From: Acidobacteriota bacterium
Lineage (GTDB): Bacteria; Acidobacteriota; Terriglobia; UBA7540
Assembly: GCA_021827245.1 (NCBI GenBank)
Contig: JAKAWN010000199.1
Span: 1-11,815 of the forward strand
Direction of reading: 5' to 3'
DNA length: 11,815 bases
In this document: in pieces, positions 1 through 4,121 of the stretch
How positions within the stretch are numbered: position 1 is the stretch's first letter
Layout of the letters: every line of letters begins with the position of its first letter
Position numbers and translations under genes: made by a program
The notes under the pieces: generated by a model
What the model saw: the letters and a program-made list of their open reading frames with translations, nothing else
Told to the model about the DNA's origin: nothing
Databases searched by the model: none

Positions 1-1
1 T

Positions 2-1444
2 CTCGAAGACGCGCCGCCACAAAGCGCGCTTCCGGCTTTTAAGATCACGCGTCCAGGGCTTTATTTTGGCCCGGGCGCGGGTCGCGCCGTTTTTGTGGAC
101 ACAAATCAGCAGGAGTTCGACTATCCGTCCGGAAGTCACGATGTTTACAGCACCTACCAGGGAACTGGGGGGATTTCCATTGAGAATATCTGGCGCCGTA
201 TCCTTTTTACCTTGTACTACGGCCAGAAAAACATCCTGTTCTCAACCCAGATTCGCGACAACAGCCGCATCATGATCCATCGGCAGATTCTCGATCGTGC
301 CGAGCGGCTGACGCCGTTTCTCAGTTTTGATCCCGACCCATACATAGTGATATCCAAGAGCGGGTCGCTTTACTGGATACTTGACGGCTACACCACCTCC
401 AGCAGATACCCATACTCGGACCCGACGTCGGGAATGGGAAACTACATCCGCAATTCAGTAAAAGCGACCGTCAACGCCTACACAGGCAGGGTCAAATACT
501 ACATTGCCGACCCGACTGACCCCATCATCCAGGTTTATTCCCGGATTTTTCCGGGCGTGTTTCGCCCGCTCAGCAACATGCCGGCGGACCTTCGCGCGCA
601 CATCCGCTATCCTGAGACCTACTTCAGTATCCAGGCCGCCAAATACGCCGTTTATCACATGACCGATCCGCGTGTCTTCTTCAACAAGGAGGACCTCTGG
701 CGCGTGGCCCGGAGTGCCGCCCGTGGGCTGGACACTCCCATGTCTCCCTACTACACGATCATGAAACTGCCGGTGGCAGGAAAGAAGGAAGAGTTTGTCC
801 TGATGGTGCCATTTACCCCGGCGCGCAAATCGAACATGATTGCCTGGATGGCCGCCCGGTGTGACGCTCCGCACTACGGTCAAGTCGTAGTGTTTACCTT
901 CCCAAAGGAAAAACTGGTTTACGGTCCGCAGCAAATTGAGTCGCGCATCAACCAGGATCCGAGGATCTCCCAGCAGCTCACACTGTGGGGCCAGGTGGGA
1001 TCCAGAGTCATTCACGGCACTCTGCTGGTGATTCCCATTGACAACGCCCTCATGTACATCGAGCCGCTTTATCTGGCTGCCGCGTCGGGCGCACTGCCAC
1101 AATTGAAACGCGTCATCGTTGTTTATTCGGATAAGTTGGTCATGTCGCACACACTCGATGATGCGCTCAGCGAAATCTTCGGTACAACGATCTCGACGGA
1201 ATTGGCGCAAGGGATTCCAACGCTGAAGGCTAAGGCCAAGGGAAAGAAACTTCTGCCTTCGGCTCCCGCAGAGGCACCTCCCGTTCCAGCCGCAGCCAAC
1301 CTCGAGCAATTCAGGGCTTTGAGCCGCCAAGCCAACCAGCAGTACGAGCGGGCACTGCAGCTTCTGCGGCAGGGTGATTGGGCGGGCTACGGGAGCGAAA
1401 TTAAGAAGCTCGGCGACACGCTCAACCAGCTTGCCAACCAGTAA
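2..1444 (+). CDS. UPF0182 family membrane protein, C-terminal part (5' truncated)
   Basis: The frame is open from base 2 to the TAA at 1442-1444, giving about 480 residues. There is no convincing internal start, so the gene begins outside the window. UPF0182 proteins are usually about 900-1000 residues, with an N-terminal block of membrane helices and a large C-terminal soluble domain. Only the soluble half is seen here. Family-typical segments include EFDYPSG, YQGTGGI, an APFL-like TPFLSFDPDPY, YWILDGYTTSSRYPYS, NYIRNSVKATVNAYTG, LRAHIRYPE, YHMTDPRVFFNKEDLW and, near the end, a Gln/Leu-rich helical tail (QANQQYERALQLLRQGDW) that resembles the family's C-terminal helix. The biochemical role of the family is unknown. 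The gene converges on the minus-strand peroxiredoxin operon and is probably unrelated to it. Confidence 0.9.
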   Translation, partial: LEDAPPQSALPAFKITRPGLYFGPGAGRAVFVDTNQQEFDYPSGSHDVYSTYQGTGGISIENIWRRILFTLYYGQKNILFSTQIRDNSRIMIHRQILDRAERLTPFLSFDPDPYIVISKSGSLYWILDGYTTSSRYPYSDPTSGMGNYIRNSVKATVNAYTGRVKYYIADPTDPIIQVYSRIFPGVFRPLSNMPADLRAHIRYPETYFSIQAAKYAVYHMTDPRVFFNKEDLWRVARSAARGLDTPMSPYYTIMKLPVAGKKEEFVLMVPFTPARKSNMIAWMAARCDAPHYGQVVVFTFPKEKLVYGPQQIESRINQDPRISQQLTLWGQVGSRVIHGTLLVIPIDNALMYIEPLYLAAASGALPQLKRVIVVYSDKLVMSHTLDDALSEIFGTTISTELAQGIPTLKAKAKGKKLLPSAPAEAPPVPAAANLEQFRALSRQANQQYERALQLLRQGDWAGYGSEIKKLGDTLNQLANQ

Positions 1445-1471
1445 AAATAACAAGCGGCCGGGTTGCTCGTT
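1442..1471 (-). terminator. Probable intrinsic terminator of the peroxiredoxin operon
   Basis: Read on the minus strand, AACGAGC (1471-1465) pairs with GCTTGTT (1455-1449), including one G-U wobble, around a 9-nt loop. It is followed at once by ATTTTTAC, a U tract in RNA. It begins 13 nt after the stop codon of the downstream peroxiredoxin and overlaps the stop codon of the convergent UPF0182 gene. On the + strand the same stem has an A-C mismatch and a poorer T tract, so it mainly serves the minus strand. Confidence 0.55.
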
Positions 1472-1484
1472 TCGATTGATCTTT

Positions 1485-2003
1485 TCAGGTTGGGTTGCTC
1501 ACCAAGGCGCTGCACGCCTGTCTGGCTGAAACTGGATCCATCGCCTGCCTGCCGTGGTCGATGTGGCGAATGACTCCCTTCGCGTCAATCACAAACGTGG
1601 CTCGGTTGGCTAAGCGCAGAAAATTGAGCACGCCGTACGCTTTGGAAACCCTCTTTTCCGCGTCGCTCAGCAAGGGGAAAGCAAGGCCCAGCTTCTCCGC
1701 AAAGCAGCGGTTGGCTTCCGCCTTGTTGACGCTGATGCCCAGGACCTGCGCACCCATTCGTTCAAAGTCGGCAACACCATCCTGGTATGCCGCGAGTTCT
1801 TGCGCTCAGCCCGGAGTGTTCGCATAAACAAAGAAGGCCAGAACCACGCTGTTCTTGCCACGGAAATCGCGCAGCCGGATGAGCCGGCCTGAATGATCGG
1901 GCAGTTCGAAATCCGGCGCCGGGTCTCCGACATTCAGTGTCATCCTGGCTTTCTCAAATGAATCATCCGGGTCGCCGCTCGCGGCATCCCGCTGGCGAAC
2001 CAT
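1485..2003 (-). CDS. Selenocysteine-containing peroxiredoxin (AhpC/TSA, BCP/PrxQ-like), second gene of pair
   Basis: Reading the in-frame TGA at 1808-1806 as selenocysteine gives one continuous 172-residue protein. It contains the N-terminal NVGDPAPDFELPD motif, the strand SVVLAFFVYANTPG, Sec66 where the peroxidatic Cys belongs, AQELAAYQD, QVLGISVNK, FPLLSD, VSKAYGVLN, and the catalytic Arg in ANRATFVID (R134). Peroxiredoxins reduce H2O2 and organic hydroperoxides, and Sec at the attacking position is an established variant. The Pro of the usual PxxxTxxC signature is Val here; the Thr is kept. No Cys follows Sec at the BCP resolving site. Cys164 near the C terminus is shared with the upstream paralogue. 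No signal peptide is seen, so it is probably cytoplasmic. ATG 2003 lies 4 nt after the upstream stop, suggesting translational coupling; ATG 1943 (residue 21), with GAG 9 nt before it, is an alternative. The gene ends with TGA at 1487-1485. An ordinary gene caller would split it or call it a pseudogene. Confidence 0.88.
1770..1791 (-). promoter_or_regulatory. Putative bacterial SECIS hairpin in the second peroxiredoxin
   Basis: In the mRNA the hairpin starts 15 nt after the UGA. The lower stem is GGCA/UGCC, then comes an unpaired U on the 5' side opposite GU on the 3' side, then the upper stem ACCA/UGGU, closed by the loop GGA. The first loop G is 24 nt after UGA. This matches the bSECIS design known from E. 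coli fdhF, the SelB-binding hairpin: a short upper stem, a bulged U below it and G at the start of the loop. The second loop base is G, not the U seen in fdhF and in the upstream gene, so SelB binding may differ. Confidence 0.72.
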
Positions 2004-2006
2004 GCG

Positions 2007-2636
2007 CTATTGCTGCTGCTTTTTCTTCTGCTCCATCTCCCGGTGCGCCATCAGGCTGCAAGCCTCCTGAGCACTGCTCGGGTTCAGAGCCTCCTGGTCC
2101 TTGTCAATGTGAGTGATGACGCCTTGCTTGTTCACCACAAAGGTGGTTCGGTTGGCAAACCCGTGCTGCACATTGAGGATGCCATATTCCTTGGAGACCT
2201 TCCGGAAGAAATCGCTGAGCAGGGGGAAAGTCACGCCGATCTGCTTGGCGAAGACCGCGTTGGCCGGCACGCTGTCCACACTGATGCCCAGCACCTCCGT
2301 ATCCGTTTTCTTGAATTTGGCGAGATCAGACTGATACGCCTTGAGCTCCTGCGTTCAACCACCGGTGAAAGCTAAAACGTAAAAAGCCAACACCACATTC
2401 TTCTTGCCAAGATACTGGCTGAGACTGATCTCTTTGCCGAACTGATCCGGCAGAGTAAAGTCCGGCGCCTTGTCCCCAACCTTCAACACCGCCGGTTGCA
2501 CGGCGGTCGTCTTGGCTGTGTTTGCCGCTGTCGCTGTTGCCCTGCTCGCTGTAGTGGCAGTGGAACATTGGCTGAGTATGGGAACCACCACCGCTAGAAC
2601 AAGCAGGACAGCCGCTGACTTGAGATTCCCCTTCAT
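2007..2636 (-). CDS. Exported selenocysteine-containing peroxiredoxin (AhpC/TSA, BCP/PrxQ-like), first gene of pair
   Basis: With the in-frame TGA at 2357-2355 read as selenocysteine, this is a 209-residue protein. Residues 1-24 look like an export signal (MKGNLK, then a long hydrophobic run ending SQCS). Cys24 might be lipidated, but Gln before it is unusual for a lipobox. An Ala/Thr-rich linker runs to about residue 48. The thioredoxin-fold domain then begins with [14 protein letters not shown], followed by [14 protein letters not shown], Sec94, [30 protein letters not shown], the catalytic Arg in ANRTTFVVN (R163), and AQEACSLM with Cys193. The tail is Lys/Gln-rich. It probably acts as a peroxidase outside the cytoplasmic membrane. 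The Pro of PxxxTxxC is Val, as in the downstream gene, and the usual FTPG is FTGG. A strong ribosome site precedes ATG 2636. The stop is TAG (2009-2007), 3 nt before the next gene, so the two form an operon. Two independent TGA codons at the catalytic position argue against sequencing error or decay. Confidence 0.9.
2319..2340 (-). promoter_or_regulatory. Putative bacterial SECIS hairpin in the first peroxiredoxin
   Basis: The hairpin begins 15 nt after the UGA at 2357-2355. Its lower stem is GGCG/CGCC, with an unpaired U on the 5' side opposite CU on the 3' side. The upper stem is AUCA/UGAU, capped by GUC. The G-U start of the loop, 24 nt after UGA, and the bulged U are the features SelB recognises in the fdhF element. 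Relative to the hairpin in the downstream gene it has the same geometry, the same distance from UGA and two compensatory base-pair changes. Confidence 0.82.
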
Positions 2637-2641
2637 TGTTT

Positions 2642-2647
2642 ACCTCC
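2642..2647 (-). promoter_or_regulatory. Ribosome binding site of the first peroxiredoxin
   Basis: On the minus strand GGAGGT lies 5 nt before ATG 2636. This near-perfect Shine-Dalgarno site fixes the start and supports active translation of the TGA-containing gene. Confidence 0.8.
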
Positions 2648-2669
2648 CCGCGCCCCGCGTTAGGTAATT

Positions 2670-2699
2670 GATATAACTGGAGTCTACCACAGATCTCCA
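2670..2699 (-). promoter_or_regulatory. Candidate promoter of the peroxiredoxin operon
   Basis: On the minus strand, TGGAGA (2699-2694, four of six matches to TTGACA) and TATATC (2675-2670, four of six matches to TATAAT) are 18 nt apart and lie about 35 nt before the start codon. The match is modest. Confidence 0.3.
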
Positions 2700-2700
2700 G
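2677..2700. promoter_or_regulatory. Inverted repeat in the peroxiredoxin promoter, possible operator
   Basis: CTGGAG (2677-2682) and CTCCAG (2695-2700) form a perfect 6-bp inverted repeat. Pairing can extend inward (TCT with AGA, one bulged T) around ACCAC. It fills the spacer and -35 of the candidate promoter, where a repressor or redox regulator could bind. The regulator is unknown. Confidence 0.35.
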
Positions 2701-2739
2701 GTTTGGCATTTGTAACCATAGGCTTAGGCAGAAGTTGTT

Positions 2740-2870
2740 TTGGACTTCGTGGCGGCGGGTGAGGGTGCGGTAATGAGGTGTGATCTAATGGAGGGAGGTG
2801 GGTAGTGAGTGGGATTTGGCAAGTGGTAGGTGACATGCGGTAGGCAGAAGGCAGTCTTGAGTCGATTAAC
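2740..2870. other. G-rich, C-poor spacer between divergent operons
   Basis: The + strand here is very rich in G and T and nearly lacks C, especially around 2775-2835. It has repeated short G runs (for example GGAGGGAGGTGGGTAG). The region lies between the peroxiredoxin promoter and the hsp20 promoter and holds no credible gene; the one small minus-strand frame is low-complexity Pro-rich. G runs could form a quadruplex in the + strand. The strand bias may instead reflect a degenerate simple repeat. Confidence 0.4.
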
Positions 2871-2907
2871 ACTTTAAGAATAAATAAGTTAAATGACTGA
2901 CTCTAAA

Positions 2908-2936
2908 AGTTAGAAAATACTTGACAATATCTAACT
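2908..2936. promoter_or_regulatory. Inverted repeat spanning the -35 box of hsp20, possible operator
   Basis: AGTTAGA (2908-2914) and TCTAACT (2930-2936) are perfect 7-bp arms separated by 15 nt. The -35 hexamer TTGACA (2921-2926) sits between them. This placement suits a repressor. It is not CIRCE, and no family can be named. Confidence 0.45.
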
Positions 2937-2949
2937 AAGGTTTTATTAT
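2921..2949 (+). promoter_or_regulatory. Sigma-70 promoter of the hsp20-clpB cluster
   Basis: A perfect TTGACA (2921-2926) is separated by exactly 17 nt from TATTAT (2944-2949, five of six matches). Transcription should start near 2956, which rules out an upstream TTG start at 2955 and supports ATG 2991. No heat-shock sigma-32-like -10 is seen, so heat control would have to come from a repressor or from RNA. Confidence 0.75.
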
Positions 2950-2990
2950 TCTGATTGACTAATGATTTTAACCGAGGAGGTTTAAGAACC

Positions 2991-3446
2991 ATGCCTATCA
3001 CCCGATGGGAGCCATTCCGCGACCTGGTCACCACTCAGGATCGCTTTAACCAGCTTTTTAACGAAACCTTTGCCCGTGCGTTTGGAGATCAGCAGGAAGT
3101 TACGCCGCGCGCCTGGGTACCGCCGGTGGATATTTACGAAACCGACGACAGCCTGGTGTTGCAGGCGGAGCTGCCGGGGATCAATCCGGACGACGTGGAA
3201 ATCCGCGTGGAAGACAACACCCTTTATCTGAAGGGCGAGCGGAAGTTTGAGAAGGAGGTCAAGGAGGAGAACCTGCATCGCGTCGAGCGCTGCTATGGGA
3301 CCTTCGGCCGGAACTTTGCGCTGCCCGGTTCCGTGGACGCGGGCAATGTCAAAGCGGAATACAAGCACGGCATTCTGACCCTGACCATGCCCAAGCGCGA
3401 GGAAGCCAAGCCCAAGACCATCAAGATCAATGTTCCAAAAGCCTGA
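2991..3446 (+). CDS. hsp20: Small heat-shock protein, Hsp20/alpha-crystallin family (first copy)
   Basis: The protein has 151 residues, normal for the family. Small heat-shock proteins are ATP-independent holdases that form oligomers and trap unfolding proteins for later refolding. The N-terminal arm starts MPITRWEPFRDL. The alpha-crystallin domain covers roughly residues 40-130 (WVPPVDIYETDD, LPGINPDDVEIRVEDNTL, LKGERKFEKEV, YGTFGRNFALP) and ends in the signature HGILTLTMPKRE. The tail carries an IxI/V-type anchor (TIKINVPKA, I144 to V148) used in oligomer assembly. GAGGAGG at 2974-2980 lies 10 nt before the ATG. It is first in a cluster with a second hsp20 and clpB, under the 2921-2949 promoter. 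Confidence 0.95.
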   Translation: MPITRWEPFRDLVTTQDRFNQLFNETFARAFGDQQEVTPRAWVPPVDIYETDDSLVLQAELPGINPDDVEIRVEDNTLYLKGERKFEKEVKEENLHRVERCYGTFGRNFALPGSVDAGNVKAEYKHGILTLTMPKREEAKPKTIKINVPKA

Positions 3447-3447
3447 G

Positions 3448-3514
3448 ATTGTAAACCGGGTCTCGCTGGCATTGGTGGCAGGCCCGGCGCGAATCCGAGG
3501 CCCCGGATTACAAT
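3448..3514 (+). repeat. Long interrupted hairpin between the two hsp20 genes
   Basis: ATTGTAA (3448-3454), CCGGG (3456-3460) and CTCG (3462-3465) pair in order with CGAG (3496-3499), CCCGG (3502-3506) and TTACAAT (3508-3514). There is an A-A mismatch and a small internal loop, giving 16 base pairs in all. It starts just after the stop codon of the first gene. No U tract follows, so it is not a standard terminator. The right arm also contains TACAAT, a possible -10 box. It could stabilise or process the mRNA, be an internal promoter region, or be a dispersed repeat. Confidence 0.6.
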
Positions 3515-3548
3515 GAATTCAAACGGTAAAGCAAGGAGGTATGAGACC

Positions 3549-3998
3549 ATGCCAATCGTACGATGGGAACCATTCCGCGATCTGATTACGACTCAGGACC
3601 GCATGAACCGGCTCTTCAATGAGACGCTGGGACGCGCCTTTGGAGAGGAAGGCGCGCGAGCGGGTGCATGGATACCGGCGGTCGATATCTATGAGACCGA
3701 GCAGAACGTGACTGTGAAGGCGGAACTGCCCGGCATCGACCCCAAGGAAGTCGAAGTCACCGTGCACGAAGGCACGCTCTATCTGAAGGGCGAGCGCAAG
3801 TATGAGAAGGAAGTGAAAGAGGAGCACTATCATCATGTCGAGCGTGCGTACGGCAGCTTTGCCCGCAGCTTCGAGCTGCCGGCATCCATCAACGAGGACA
3901 AAGTGGAGGCAGACTTCAAGGATGGCGTGCTGACGCTGACCATGCCCAAGCGCGAAGAAGCGAAGGCGAAGAAGATCAAGATCAGCGTGGCAAAATAG
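3549..3998 (+). CDS. hsp20: Small heat-shock protein, Hsp20/alpha-crystallin family (second copy)
   Basis: The protein has 149 residues and is a clear paralogue of the upstream gene. The N termini match closely (MPIVRWEPFRDLITTQDR against MPITRWEPFRDLVTTQDR), as do LYLKGERKYEKEVKEE and LTLTMPKREEAK, pointing to tandem duplication. The alpha-crystallin domain covers about residues 38-128, and the C-terminal IxI/V-type anchor is IKISV (I143-V147). AAGGAGGT at 3533-3540 lies 8 nt before ATG 3549. An in-frame ATG at 3513 lies at the edge of the preceding hairpin and lacks a ribosome site. Two Hsp20 copies may form mixed oligomers or have different clients. Confidence 0.95.
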   Translation: MPIVRWEPFRDLITTQDRMNRLFNETLGRAFGEEGARAGAWIPAVDIYETEQNVTVKAELPGIDPKEVEVTVHEGTLYLKGERKYEKEVKEEHYHHVERAYGSFARSFELPASINEDKVEADFKDGVLTLTMPKREEAKAKKIKISVAK

Positions 3999-4065
3999 CG
4001 GTAGCGGGCTCAAAGCCTCTGCCGGTTCCTGCCGCTTGCCCAGCGGGCGGCGGACAAGGTTGATC

Positions 4066-4105
4066 CCGGGTTGGCGGGCGAGGGCCGGTCAACCCGGATT
4101 TTCTT
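4066..4105 (+). terminator. Hairpin with T tract in the clpB leader, attenuator-like
   Basis: CCGGGTTG (4066-4073) pairs perfectly with CAACCCGG (4090-4097) and is followed by ATTTTCTT. This looks like a Rho-independent terminator with a broken U tract. It ends 16 nt before the clpB start and just upstream of its ribosome site. It could lower read-through from the hsp20 genes into clpB. The 3' arm can also pair with GGTTGA (4058-4063), giving an alternative fold. The function is inferred. Confidence 0.45.
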
Positions 4106-4121
4106 AAGCAAAGGATTCATC

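Noticed and set aside
455..1453. Long minus-strand frame of 332 codons
   Set aside because: It lies antisense to the UPF0182 gene, has no family resemblance, and the + frame carries clear family motifs.
1485..1757. Separate small gene for the C-terminal piece of a peroxiredoxin
   Set aside because: It is in frame with 1806-2003 across one TGA at the catalytic site, so it is part of the Sec protein.
2007..2294. Separate gene or pseudogene fragment of a peroxiredoxin
   Set aside because: It is in frame with 2355-2636 across one TGA and followed by a SECIS-like hairpin; the full-length reading explains all of it.
2684..2872. Minus-strand frame of 62 codons, Pro-rich
   Set aside because: It is a low-complexity translation of the G-rich spacer, with no ribosome site.
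4071..4121. Longer ClpB start at 4071
   Set aside because: The added residues would be encoded by the leader hairpin and are not ClpB-like; ATG 4122 has a ribosome site and the family N terminus.
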